From contig JAITLQ010000011.1 in NCBI GenBank assembly GCA_031277795.1, forward strand, positions 1 through 64,000: a stretch of 64,000 nucleotides of DNA. Direction: 5' to 3'. The notes below the pieces were generated by a model. That model saw only the letters and a list, made by a program, of their open reading frames with translations. It searched no databases and was not told the DNA's origin. This stretch comes from Arthrobacter sp. GTDB lineage: Bacteria; Actinomycetota; Actinomycetes; Actinomycetales; Micrococcaceae. Both the position numbers and the translations under genes were made by a program. Of this stretch, positions 35,023 through 43,824 are shown one piece after another; position 1 is the first letter of the stretch; every line of letters begins with the position of its first letter.

Positions 35023-36003
35023 CTAGCGGTTGTAGGCGGGCATGGGCCCGAAGAGCGCAGCGCCGGCCTGATTGCTGGCTTCCACGATGTCCTCGTCCAG
35101 CGGGTCGGCCGCGGCCAAGGCAAGGTTCGCCTCGAACTGATGCGGCGTCGAACCACCCAGCAAGACCGAGCCCGTCAGCTCGCGCGAAAAGAGCCAGCGA
35201 TAGGAGAGCTCGACCAGGCTGATCCCGGCCTGCTCGGCGATGCGGCCCAGCTCATCAATCGCCGCGAACAGCTCCGCATTCCAGTACCGCTCCCGGTACA
35301 TGGCCGAGAGCTTCGACGAGCCGAAACGCCCCTCACCCGGTTGCGTGTCGAAGCGATGCTTACCCGTGAGCAAGCCTCCGCCGAGGGGGTTGTAGACCAT
35401 CGTGTGGACGTCGTGTTGATGGGAAAACTCGGCAAACTCGCGTTCGATATTGCGGGCCACGAGGTTGTAGAGCTGCTGAGCAATCACGGGGCGCGGGGCG
35501 CCGGCCGCGTCGGCCGCCGCCGTGACGTCGGCAACCTGCCACGCGGCGAAGTTGGAAACGCCCAGCGCTCCGATCTTTCCCTCGTCCACGAGCTCCGCGA
35601 CGGTCCCCAGCGTCTCCGCCAGCGAGACCGTCCGATCCGGCTGATGCAGGTAAAACAGATCGACGCTCTCCCGGCCCAGTCGCCTGAGCGACCCCTCAAG
35701 ACTGCGCCGCAGCCCCGCGGCGGAGAGCGGCGAGGCGTCGCCTGCGTCCGGGTGCGGCATGCCCGCCTTGGTGGCGAGCATGACCTCATCCCGCCCGGCC
35801 AGCAAACGCGAGAGCATGCTCTCGGAAGCGCCGCCGGCATACCCGTTGGCCGTATCCACCAGCGTGACGCCCGCGTCGAGGCCGGCACCGAGCATGCGCC
35901 CGGCCGCCGTCTCGTCCGCCGTGTCTCCAAAGGTCATGGTGCCCAGGACAAAGGAGGAGACGGGGCGTGAAAGCCCCGGCACCTCAACCGACTTCATGTT
36001 CAC
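35023..36003 (-). CDS. Aldo/keto reductase
   Basis: 326 aa NADPH-dependent TIM-barrel reductase. Seen: LGTMTFGDTAD, VDTANGYAGGASES with the catalytic Tyr, LATKAGM with Lys, DLFYLHQPD with His, GKIGALGVSNFAAWQ, and a C-terminal VLLGGSTPHQFEANL for NADPH. The GTG at 36003 overlaps the ABC ATPase stop as GTGA; an ATG at 35997 is an alternative. The coupling ties it to the importer, so its substrate is probably a carbonyl compound derived from the transported molecule. Confidence 0.9.
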   Translation of the reverse strand: MNMKSVEVPGLSRPVSSFVLGTMTFGDTADETAAGRMLGAGLDAGVTLVDTANGYAGGASESMLSRLLAGRDEVMLATKAGMPHPDAGDASPLSAAGLRRSLEGSLRRLGRESVDLFYLHQPDRTVSLAETLGTVAELVDEGKIGALGVSNFAAWQVADVTAAADAAGAPRPVIAQQLYNLVARNIEREFAEFSHQHDVHTMVYNPLGGGLLTGKHRFDTQPGEGRFGSSKLSAMYRERYWNAELFAAIDELGRIAEQAGISLVELSYRWLFSRELTGSVLLGGSTPHQFEANLALAAADPLDEDIVEASNQAGAALFGPMPAYNR

Positions 36004-36905
36004 GCTGCGTTTCCTTCCTCGGCGCGCTCCGGCGCGTCCGTCTCCTCCGCGCCGGCGACCGGCGTCGAGCTCCCAGGGCCGGCGGCCAGGCGCCCGAAGC
36101 GCCGCACGACGTCGCGCGGTTTCACACCCTGCATGGTGGTCGGGTCCAGGGCGGCGGCTCGCAAGAGCCGCGTGTACTCGGCCCTCGGGGTATCGAGGAC
36201 GGCGCGGGTCTCCCCGGCCTCCTCCACGCGTCCCCGACGCATCACGACCACCTGATCCGCCACTTCGCGCACCACCCCGAGGTTATGGCTAATCATCACG
36301 TAGGAAACACTTGTTTCTTCCTGCAATTCACGCAGGAGCTTCAGAATTTCGGCCTGAACCGAAACGTCCAGCGCGCTCGTCGCCTCATCGAGCACGATGA
36401 TCTCCGGCCGAGCCGCGAGGGCCCTCGCGATGCCGATGCGCTGGCGCTGACCGCCGGAGAATTCGGGGGCCTTCTTGCGCGCAGAGCCAGCGGGCAGCCC
36501 CACCTGGTCGAGGAACCGCTCGGCCTCAGCGAGACGCCTCGCCTTGCTCCAGTCTGCGTGCCGCAGCGCCACCGCCTCCGCCACCAGCGCCCCGGCGCTG
36601 AGCCGCGGATCCAGCGACCCGTACGGGTCCTGGAAAACCATCTGGATGCGTGAGCGGAAGGCGCGCATCTCGGCACCCTTGAGCCCGGCGATGTCCTGCC
36701 CATCGATGAGCACCTGGCCGTCGGTGGGGGCGATGAGCGCGACGAGGCACTTGGCCACGGTCGATTTGCCGCAGCCTGACTCGCCCACCAAGGCGAGCGT
36801 CTGCCCGGCCTCCACCTCGAAGTTCATGTCCGAGACGGCGCGAAAGCCGCCGCCCTGCCCCGGGTACGTGACGCCGAGGTCCTTGACCTGCAAGAGGCTG
36901 CTCAT
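36000..36905 (-). CDS. ABC importer ATP-binding protein (DppF/OppF type)
   Basis: 301 aa. Walker A is GESGCGKST, signature SGGQRQRIGIARAL, Walker B IIVLDEATSAL and the switch His in MISHNLG. QMVFQDPYGSLDPRL is typical of the peptide/nickel/oligosaccharide importer group. A 40-residue acidic/Ala tail follows the C-terminal domain. ATGA overlap with the preceding ATPase gene. Confidence 0.92.
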   Translation of the reverse strand: MSSLLQVKDLGVTYPGQGGGFRAVSDMNFEVEAGQTLALVGESGCGKSTVAKCLVALIAPTDGQVLIDGQDIAGLKGAEMRAFRSRIQMVFQDPYGSLDPRLSAGALVAEAVALRHADWSKARRLAEAERFLDQVGLPAGSARKKAPEFSGGQRQRIGIARALAARPEIIVLDEATSALDVSVQAEILKLLRELQEETSVSYVMISHNLGVVREVADQVVVMRRGRVEEAGETRAVLDTPRAEYTRLLRAAALDPTTMQGVKPRDVVRRFGRLAAGPGSSTPVAGAEETDAPERAEEGNAA

Positions 36906-37723
36906 TGTGTCTCCTCCGTTCCGACCGCCACCAGCTCGCCGCCGACGCGCGGCACGGCGGCAAGCAGGGTGCGCGTGTACTCCTCCTGCGGATGATGAAC
37001 GATCTGCTCCGCCGGGCCGGATTCAACAAAGCGCCCGCGACGCATCACGTGGATCGTGTCCGACATGAGGCGGGCCACGCCGAGGTCGTGGGTGATCATG
37101 AGGATGGCCACGCCGGTGTTCTCCTGCAACTCGAGCAGCAGGTCAAGCACCGAGGCCTGGACCGTGACGTCCAGCGCGCTGGTCGGCTCATCCGCCACGA
37201 GCACCTCCGGCTGCGCCGCCAGGGCAATGGCAATGAGGATGCGCTGCAGCATGCCGCCGGAGAACTGGTGCGGGTACTTCCTCACCTGCGTGGCCGGCTC
37301 CGGAATGCGCACGCTCTCGAGGAGCTCCACGGCGATGTCAGCCGCCTTGGCGCGGGACGTGCCCGGGCTGCCGCGGCGCACCGCCTGGCGCAGCTGGGCG
37401 CCCACCGTGTGCACGGGCGACAGGGCGCTCATGGGGTCCTGCGGGATGAGGCTCACGCGGCGTCCGCGCAGGGCGGCGATCCCACGCTGGTCCTCGACGG
37501 CGTCGACGCCCAGCAGGGAGGCGGTGCCCGAGTTAACCGCAAGCCCCTCGTCGAGTAGGCCAAGCAACGACATGGCCGTGGTCGACTTCCCCGACCCAGA
37601 CTCGCCGATGATGGTCACGGTCTGCCCGTGCTCGAGGCGCAGATCGACCCGATCCACCGCGCGCAGCACACCGACCGCCGTCATCAGCTCGACCGAATAG
37701 TCCTTCAGCTCGATGAGGCTCAT
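36902..37723 (-). CDS. ABC importer ATP-binding protein (DppD/OppD type)
   Basis: 273 aa. Walker A GESGSGKST, SLIPQDPMSALSPVHTVG, signature FSGGMLQRILIAIAL, Walker B VLVADEPTSALDVTVQ and switch MITHDLG. Starting at MSLIELKDY, whose ATG overlaps the permease stop (37720-37723) and has GGAAGGAAG upstream. It lacks the Cys-rich iron-sulfur C-terminal end found in many OppD proteins. It pairs with the next gene as the ATPase heterodimer. Confidence 0.92.
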   Translation of the reverse strand: MSLIELKDYSVELMTAVGVLRAVDRVDLRLEHGQTVTIIGESGSGKSTTAMSLLGLLDEGLAVNSGTASLLGVDAVEDQRGIAALRGRRVSLIPQDPMSALSPVHTVGAQLRQAVRRGSPGTSRAKAADIAVELLESVRIPEPATQVRKYPHQFSGGMLQRILIAIALAAQPEVLVADEPTSALDVTVQASVLDLLLELQENTGVAILMITHDLGVARLMSDTIHVMRRGRFVESGPAEQIVHHPQEEYTRTLLAAVPRVGGELVAVGTEETQ

Positions 37724-38652
37724 GAGTTCTTCCTTCCAGGCAGGACGGTCACGCTGCGGCCGAGTCGACGGAAGGCGGCGCCGACGCTTCCCTGCTGCAG
37801 CCCGTCTCCGATGAGGTTCACGCCGATCACGAGCGCGGCGATCGCGAGGCCAGGGAGGGTCACAATCCACCAGGCCGAACCGATGAAGTCCTGGCCGTCG
37901 GAGATGATGCGACCCCACGTGGCGAACGGGCGCTGCGGGCCGGCGCCGAGGAAGCTCAGCGCGCTCTCAAGGAGCACCGCCTGCGCCAGCAGCAGCAGGG
38001 CCAGCACCACGGCCTGGGAGATCACGTTGGGAATGACGTGCTTGATGAGGATGGCAAAGCGCCTCAGGCCCATGACGACGGCGGCGGCGACGTAGGGCTT
38101 CTCCCGCTCTACCAGCACCATGGATCGGGTCAGGCGGGCCGGCTCTGGCCAGTTGGCGATCGCAATGACAAACGCGATGACGGGGACGGAGGCACCAAAG
38201 AGCGCCACCACCAGCAGGAGCATCATCAGCAACGGAAGAGAGAGCTGCGCCTCGATCAGGCGGGAAATCACCGCGTCGACCTTGCCGCCGTAGTAGCCGG
38301 CCAGGCTGCCAAGCACCACGCCGATGATGCCGGAGACCACCACGGCCATGACGCCGATGAGGAGGGAGACCTGGCCTCCGTAGAGCACGCGGGCCAAGAG
38401 GTCGCGGCCCAGGTGATCGGTGCCGAAGAGGTGGCCCTCCGCCCCGGGAGGGGACAGGCGCAGGAAGACGTTCTGCGCGTCCGGGTCGGGGACGGGGAGC
38501 ACGCGGGCCAAGAGAATCGGGACCACCACAATGAGGGTGAGCACCACGCCCACGACGAGCTTGACGCGCGTGGCGCGGGCCGCGCGGACCACGGCCGAGG
38601 AGTTCCAGCGGCGATCATCCACCGCGCTGACGGGAGCTGATGAGACGCTCAT
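37720..38652 (-). CDS. ABC importer permease (DppC/OppC type)
   Basis: 310 aa. An N-terminal helix (LVVGVVLTLIVVVPILLARV) precedes HLFGTDHLGRDLLARVLYGG, a hallmark of DppC-type permeases, then five more helices. The EAA loop is MGLRRFAILIKHVIPNV. ATG overlaps the stop of the DppB-type gene (ATGA). Confidence 0.93.
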   Translation of the reverse strand: MSVSSAPVSAVDDRRWNSSAVVRAARATRVKLVVGVVLTLIVVVPILLARVLPVPDPDAQNVFLRLSPPGAEGHLFGTDHLGRDLLARVLYGGQVSLLIGVMAVVVSGIIGVVLGSLAGYYGGKVDAVISRLIEAQLSLPLLMMLLLVVALFGASVPVIAFVIAIANWPEPARLTRSMVLVEREKPYVAAAVVMGLRRFAILIKHVIPNVISQAVVLALLLLAQAVLLESALSFLGAGPQRPFATWGRIISDGQDFIGSAWWIVTLPGLAIAALVIGVNLIGDGLQQGSVGAAFRRLGRSVTVLPGRKNS

Positions 38653-39584
38653 GCCGCAACCTTTCGTCCGAGGCGGACCCGCGGGTCCAGCAGGGGGTAG
38701 AGAAGGTCAACCGCAAGCTGCACCAACACTGCGAGCACAGCGGTGACCACCACGGTGGCCTGGATGAGCGGGTAGTCGCGCGTCTCCAGTGCACGAACCA
38801 CAAGGGAGCCGATGCCGGGCCACCCGAACACCACCTCCACGACCACCACGCCGTTGAGCATCCCGGCAAAACGGGTGCCCAGCGCCGTGACGACGGGGAC
38901 CAGCGAGTTGCGCAGGCCGTAGCCCCACACGAGGCCGGCCCCAGAGATGCCGCGGGAGCGCGCCACCGTGATGAACGGGGCGTCCATCGTCAGCACCATC
39001 TCGCGGCGCACAATCCGGGAGAGCACGGCGATCTGCAGGATGGCCACAGTGAGTGCAGGAAGCACCAGGCCTCCCCACGTCTCGAATCCTCCCGAGGGGA
39101 ACCACGGCAGCGCCACGGCCAGGCCGGCGATGAGCATGATGCCGATCCAGAAATCGGGCATCGACTGGCCGGCCACCGTCAGCATCGAGACCCCGGCCTC
39201 GCGGCCGGTGTTCTTGTGCCGCGCCATCCACACGCCAAGCGGGATGGAGATGATGATCGCCAGGACGATCGAGGCGATGGCCAAGGTGATCGTGTACGGC
39301 ATGCGGTTCAGGACCACGTCCAGGGCCGGCATGCGGAAGGAATAGGACTCCCCGATGTCGCCGGTGAAGAGGCCGCCGAGGAACGTGAAGTACTGCACGA
39401 TCAGGGGCTGGTTCAGCCCCATCTGCTCTCGCACTGCATCCAGCTGCTCCGCCGTGGCCAACGGGCCGGCGTACGCGTAGGCGGGATCGCCCGGCGCCAA
39501 GCGGATCAACAGGAACACCACGGTCAGCGTGAGGAAGATGGTCAGCGCGGCTTGGGCCACGCGCATCGCGAGGTATCTGAACAC
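38649..39584 (-). CDS. ABC importer permease (DppB/OppB type)
   Basis: 311 aa. N-terminal RVAQAALTIFLTLTVVFLLI then RLAPGDPAYAYAG and the MGLNQPLIVQYFTFLGGLFTGDIGES pattern are read in parts and are diagnostic of DppB-type permeases; EAA-like loop ARSRGISGAGLVWGYGLRNS. Six helices. The start is GTG at 39584 with AAAGGAGG upstream, 12 bases after the binding-protein stop. Confidence 0.93.
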   Translation of the reverse strand: MFRYLAMRVAQAALTIFLTLTVVFLLIRLAPGDPAYAYAGPLATAEQLDAVREQMGLNQPLIVQYFTFLGGLFTGDIGESYSFRMPALDVVLNRMPYTITLAIASIVLAIIISIPLGVWMARHKNTGREAGVSMLTVAGQSMPDFWIGIMLIAGLAVALPWFPSGGFETWGGLVLPALTVAILQIAVLSRIVRREMVLTMDAPFITVARSRGISGAGLVWGYGLRNSLVPVVTALGTRFAGMLNGVVVVEVVFGWPGIGSLVVRALETRDYPLIQATVVVTAVLAVLVQLAVDLLYPLLDPRVRLGRKVAA

Positions 39585-39596
39585 GAGTGCCTCCTT

Positions 39597-41174
39597 TCAG
39601 GCCCGAGAGACCTTGGCCAGGTCGTAGGAGTTGATGGGAGTGAGGGCCATGCCCTTGATGAGGTTGCTCTGCGCCAGGACGGCGTTGGGGATGAACGCCC
39701 ACAGCGAGGGGGTCAGGTCCCAGACCTTCTTCTGCGCCGTGGCCAGCAACTGATTGCGCGTATTCTCATCGCCCTCGGAACTGGCCCGGCGGATGAGGGA
39801 GGACACCTCGGGGACGATGAAGCCGTGGTACGAATCCCGCGTCTTCTCCATCTCAGCCGTGGTGGCGTACATGCCCTGCAGCGTGGTGAGGGCCAGGCCG
39901 GTCTGGTTGCCGTAGCCATTACCGAGCACATCCCAGTCGCCCGCCTCGCCGCGGCGCCACTTTGAGATGTCTCCGCCCGGCTCAAACTGCTGCAGCTTCA
40001 CTGAGACGCCCACCTGCTTGAACATCTCCACGAGGGCCTCCATCGTGGCGGCGTCGGACGCGAACTCGCCGCTCTCCCAGATGAAGTTCAGTTCAAGCTT
40101 GTCAGCGCCCAGCTTGGCCAACTCATCGCGCGCCTTGCCTGGGTCGTAGACGTAGTTTCCCGTCTCGGCCCACCCGATGAGGGTCTGCGGCACCACGCCG
40201 GAGGCCGGCGTGACCGAGCCGGACATGATGCCCTGCGCAATCGCGTTGCCGTCCACCGCGTAGGTCAGCGCCTTGCGCACGGCCGGGTCGCTGAGCGGGT
40301 GGGTGGAGGGCTTGCGGAAGTTGAAGAAGAAGTGGTTGTAGCGGGTGCCAACCACCGATTCGACCTGCACGTCCCGCCAGCCCTGCAGCTGCGTTGCGGA
40401 GTCCGAGGTGATGGAGTCGATGACGTCAACGTCTCCCGTGCGCAGCGCGGTGACGCGGCTGCTTTCCTCCGGCGTGAAGCGCACGTACACCGTGCCGATG
40501 CTCGGCTTGGGCTCCGCCCAATAGTTCGGGTTGGCGTCGAGCGTGTAATTGCCCGTGCCTGGGTCAGCGTCCTTCACGACGTACGGGCCGGAGCCAACGC
40601 CACTGGAGAGCTCGGCCGCCTTATTGGCTGCGGCGGGGGTGATGAGGATGTTTGACATGAGCCACGGGAGCGCCACGATGGGTTCCTTTGAGGCCAGCAC
40701 AAAGCGCCCTGAGCCCAGGTCCTTGACCGTCGGAAACTCGGGGAACTGCGGGGCAACAAAGGAGCCCTCGACCTTCTGGTACATCTCGAGGGCCACCTTG
40801 ACGTCCTCGACCGTGACGGGGCTGCCGTCGGAGTAGACGGCCTTCGGGTTCAACTGCACCGTCCATTCGGTGTCTCCCGTTGCCTCGAAGAATTGGGCCA
40901 GCACCATCTTTGGCTGCAGGTCCTCGCCGATCGCCGTGAGGCCCTGGCGCACGGCGCGCTGCACCGTCACTGCTGCGTCAAACTGATTGAGCTTGTTGTC
41001 CAAGCTGACCAGCGAGCGATTCAGGGCCAGCGTCAGGGTGTTGGCCTTCTCGCGCTTGCCCGTGGGGCCAGCGCAGGCGCTCAGGGCGAGGGCAAGGCCA
41101 AGCAGGCCCGCTCCTCCCAGCACCGCACGCCGCGAGGGGCCGGCGCCGTTTGCTGCTGCGGTGATGCGACTCAT
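39597..41174 (-). CDS. Solute-binding lipoprotein of the ABC importer (SBP family 5)
   Basis: 525 aa. The N-terminus SRRAVLGGAGLLGLALALSAC contains a twin-arginine-like pair and a lipobox (LSAC), so it is exported, perhaps by Tat, and lipid-anchored. LTLALNRSLVSLDNKLNQFD, TWTVQLNPKAVYSDGSPVT-like text (EWTVQLNPKAVYSDGSPV), VRKALTYAVDGNAIAQGIM and GTRYNHFFFNFRKPSTHPL are typical of family 5 peptide, nickel or glycoside binders. Start ATG 41174 with GGGAGG. First gene of the unit; ligand not predictable from sequence. Confidence 0.93.
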   Translation of the reverse strand: MSRITAAANGAGPSRRAVLGGAGLLGLALALSACAGPTGKREKANTLTLALNRSLVSLDNKLNQFDAAVTVQRAVRQGLTAIGEDLQPKMVLAQFFEATGDTEWTVQLNPKAVYSDGSPVTVEDVKVALEMYQKVEGSFVAPQFPEFPTVKDLGSGRFVLASKEPIVALPWLMSNILITPAAANKAAELSSGVGSGPYVVKDADPGTGNYTLDANPNYWAEPKPSIGTVYVRFTPEESSRVTALRTGDVDVIDSITSDSATQLQGWRDVQVESVVGTRYNHFFFNFRKPSTHPLSDPAVRKALTYAVDGNAIAQGIMSGSVTPASGVVPQTLIGWAETGNYVYDPGKARDELAKLGADKLELNFIWESGEFASDAATMEALVEMFKQVGVSVKLQQFEPGGDISKWRRGEAGDWDVLGNGYGNQTGLALTTLQGMYATTAEMEKTRDSYHGFIVPEVSSLIRRASSEGDENTRNQLLATAQKKVWDLTPSLWAFIPNAVLAQSNLIKGMALTPINSYDLAKVSRA

Positions 41175-41254
41175 CGAACCTCCCTGTTCAACCACCTTGG
41201 GTGGTAGCAGCCCTCCTGGGCCGCGTCTGTGTCTTGGATCACCATGCCAGAGAC

Positions 41255-41337
41255 TGCGCGCAACGCGCAATATTGCGAGCACATTTCACGCAAAAAGGCG
41301 GACGCTCGGCTTGCAATGCGCCCCCACTTGCGCGCAA
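41255..41337. promoter_or_regulatory. Cluster of TTGCG palindromes, candidate DeoR operators
   Basis: In the 210-base gap between the divergent importer and kinase-dehydrogenase units are CGCAATATTGCG (41266-41277, a perfect 12-base palindrome), TTGCGCGCAA (41328-41337, a perfect 10-base palindrome) and GCGCGCAACGCGCAA (41256-41270), a direct repeat of the CGCGCAA half-site. The region is also less GC-rich than its surroundings. The DeoR gene at 43825 is the natural candidate for a binder, and both directions could be controlled together. Confidence 0.5.
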
Positions 41338-41384
41338 ACTGCTCACAACACGCATTTTTGGTGTGCGTGAGAAGCAGGAGAGTC

Positions 41385-43814
41385 ATGACGCGTTTGCTGG
41401 TCATCGCCGACGACCTCACGGGAGCGCTCGAATGCGCGGCCGTCGTGGGGTCCCACGCCACGGTGCTGCGCGCCGGGGCGCTGAGCGCCGGCATGGACGG
41501 CGCGCCGTTGCTGCGCGCAGTGCGCACGGCGCTGTCGGGAGAGCACCCCGTGGTGATCGACACCGACTCGCGCTCGCTGAGCCCGGACGCCGCAGCGGCG
41601 CGCGTGAGCGCCGTGCTGGAGGCCGCGAGCGTCTCCGCGTCGGACGGCGCCCCGCGCCTCGTCTTCAAGAAGGTCGACTCCCTGCTGCGCGGAAACACCA
41701 CCGCCGAACTTGCCGCCTTCGGTGCGCCGCTCCTCCTCTGCCCGGCGCTTCCCGCTCAGGGCCGCAGCGTGGTGGGCGACGTTCCCCTCGAGAACGGCCG
41801 GCCTTACGCCACGACGGCGGCATGGGAGCGCGACGGCGCACACCTCGCCCCGGCGCTCGTGAGCGACGTCCTCGGCGAGGGCGCGGGCAGCCTCCGGCTC
41901 CCCGTCGCGGCGGCAGGCGGCGGCCCGACAAGCGGTGGGCCCGACGCGCCCACGAGCGGCTCAACACGGCAGGCCTCGGAACGGGACGACGATGCTGCCA
42001 CGGCCTGGGCGGCGACGCCCGGCTCCCCCACTGCGCTCGCCCTCGGCGCTGCGCTTGCCTCCACGCCGCGCCTCGCGGTGGATGCAAGTGATTCCCAGGA
42101 CCTGGCGGTCCTCGCCGCGGCGGCGCTGGCCCAACCGGAGCTCCCGCTCCTGGCCGGCTCCGCCGCGTTGCTGGAGGCGTTGCACGGTGCCTTGAACGGC
42201 ACCCTCGAGCTCGAACGTGGTGCCGACGCCGGGGGGAGCGCCGAGGTGGGCGCGAGCTCCACCGCGGTGCGTGCATCCGGCCGGCGCCCCGCCCCTCCCG
42301 CCGGCATTGCCGTGCTTGTTGGTACCCCCGAACCGGCCACCGGAGCACAGATCGAGGCGCTCGTCTCCGCGATCCCCACGCAGGCGCTCCTGCTCGACCC
42401 GGCCCATCCGGAAGCTGGGCTCGAGGCGCTCGACCCGAGCGCCGCCGTCGTGCTGGTGCGCCTCGATCCCAGCCGCCCCGTGCCCAACGGGCGCGATGCG
42501 GCGAGGGCCTTTGCCGCCGCCGTCGCCCCCCACGTGCGGGAAAGGCACCTCGTGATGACCGGCGGCGAAACCGCCGGCGCCGTGCTTGACGCGCTCGGGA
42601 TCGCGGAACTTCTTCACCCCACACCCCTCACCACCGCCCGCGGGGAGGCCGTCGCGGGGCTGGCGCTCAGCGCCACGCCGGACGGCCGACTCGTTGCCAC
42701 CAAACCAGGCAGCTACGGAGACCCGGGAGCACTTCTCGGAGCCGTCAGCGCCCTGACATCCACGATCACCGGCCCCCGCTCCCCGGGCGCCGCGTGCCCC
42801 ACGGAAGGACACACCATGCTCTTGCCCACCATCGGCGTCACCATGGGGGACGCCGCAGGCGTCGGCCCCGAGATTACCGTCGCGGCACTCCTCGACCCCA
42901 CGATCAGCGCCGCCTGCCGCGCCGTGGTGATCGGCGACGCCCGCCGTCTCGAACTCGCCGCACAGGCCATCGGCGCGAACGCCACGATCCGCGCCGTCTC
43001 CACGCCGGAGGAAGCGAGCGACGAGGCAGGCGTCATCAACGTCATCGACCTCGGCCTGATCCCCGAGGATCTGCCCTTCGGGCAACTCTCCGCCGTGGCG
43101 GGCGACGCGGCCTACCAATACATCAGGGTCGCGGCCGAGCTCGCCTCCGAGGGGCGCATCCAGGCCATCTGCACCGCACCGCTGAACAAGGAAGCGCTGC
43201 ACCTCGGCGGACACCCCTACCCAGGGCATACCGAGATGCTGGCGGCGCTCACGGGCACGCCGGAGGTGTCGATGATGCTCTCCACACCCAAGCTCAAGGT
43301 CATCCACGTGACGACCCACATCGGGCTCATCGACGCCGTGGCCAAGATCGAGCCCGGCTTGGTTGAACGCACCATCCGCCGCGGCCACGAGGCCCTGCGC
43401 GGCTCGGGCATCGAGCGGCCCAAGATCGGCGTCGCGGCCATCAACCCGCACGCGGGAGAGGGCGGGTTGTTCGGCTACGGGGAGGAGGCCGAGAAGATCG
43501 CCCCCGGCGTCCTCGCGGCCCAGGCGGAGGGCATCGACGCGGTCGGTCCCCTGCCGGCTGACACCCTCTTCTTCCTGGCCGGCCGCGGCGACTACGACCT
43601 GGTCGTGGCCATGTATCACGACCAGGGGCATGGACCGATCAAGGTGCTCGGGATCGAGGCCGGCGTCAACATCACCGTGGGCCTGCCCGTGCCCCGTACC
43701 TCCGTTGACCACGGCACCGCGTTCGACATCGCAGGCCGCGGCATCGTCGACACGCGTTCCATGGTCGAGGCCATGCGCCAAGCGATCGAGCTGGCGCCCG
43801 TACCGGCCGCGTAG
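41385..43814 (+). CDS. Four-carbon acid-sugar kinase (DUF1537) fused to PdxA2-type dehydrogenase
   Basis: 809 aa open frame. Residues 1 to about 470 are a DUF1537 kinase: VIADDLTGALECAAVVG, FKKVDSLLRGNTTAEL, CPALPAQGRSVVG, and in the nucleotide half VMTGGETAGAVLDALGI and ATKPGSYGDPGALL. Residues 478-809 are a full PdxA-type dehydrogenase: GVTMGDAAGVGPEI, APLNKEALHLGGHPYPGHTEML, VTTHIGLIDA, INPHAGEGG, YHDQGHGPIKVLG, with the metal His residues present. In known pathways the kinase phosphorylates threonate or erythronate at C4 and PdxA2 oxidises and decarboxylates it to DHAP. An ATG at 42816 (residue 478) has GGAAGG seven bases ahead, so PdxA2 may also be made alone. Confidence 0.9.
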   Translation: MTRLLVIADDLTGALECAAVVGSHATVLRAGALSAGMDGAPLLRAVRTALSGEHPVVIDTDSRSLSPDAAAARVSAVLEAASVSASDGAPRLVFKKVDSLLRGNTTAELAAFGAPLLLCPALPAQGRSVVGDVPLENGRPYATTAAWERDGAHLAPALVSDVLGEGAGSLRLPVAAAGGGPTSGGPDAPTSGSTRQASERDDDAATAWAATPGSPTALALGAALASTPRLAVDASDSQDLAVLAAAALAQPELPLLAGSAALLEALHGALNGTLELERGADAGGSAEVGASSTAVRASGRRPAPPAGIAVLVGTPEPATGAQIEALVSAIPTQALLLDPAHPEAGLEALDPSAAVVLVRLDPSRPVPNGRDAARAFAAAVAPHVRERHLVMTGGETAGAVLDALGIAELLHPTPLTTARGEAVAGLALSATPDGRLVATKPGSYGDPGALLGAVSALTSTITGPRSPGAACPTEGHTMLLPTIGVTMGDAAGVGPEITVAALLDPTISAACRAVVIGDARRLELAAQAIGANATIRAVSTPEEASDEAGVINVIDLGLIPEDLPFGQLSAVAGDAAYQYIRVAAELASEGRIQAICTAPLNKEALHLGGHPYPGHTEMLAALTGTPEVSMMLSTPKLKVIHVTTHIGLIDAVAKIEPGLVERTIRRGHEALRGSGIERPKIGVAAINPHAGEGGLFGYGEEAEKIAPGVLAAQAEGIDAVGPLPADTLFFLAGRGDYDLVVAMYHDQGHGPIKVLGIEAGVNITVGLPVPRTSVDHGTAFDIAGRGIVDTRSMVEAMRQAIELAPVPAA

Positions 43815-43824
43815 GCTTCCGCGT

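Noticed and set aside
42780-42816. Sequencing error joining two separate genes (kinase and PdxA2)
   Set aside because: No frameshift is needed: the frame is open and the linker codons are unremarkable. I kept the fusion but note the internal start.
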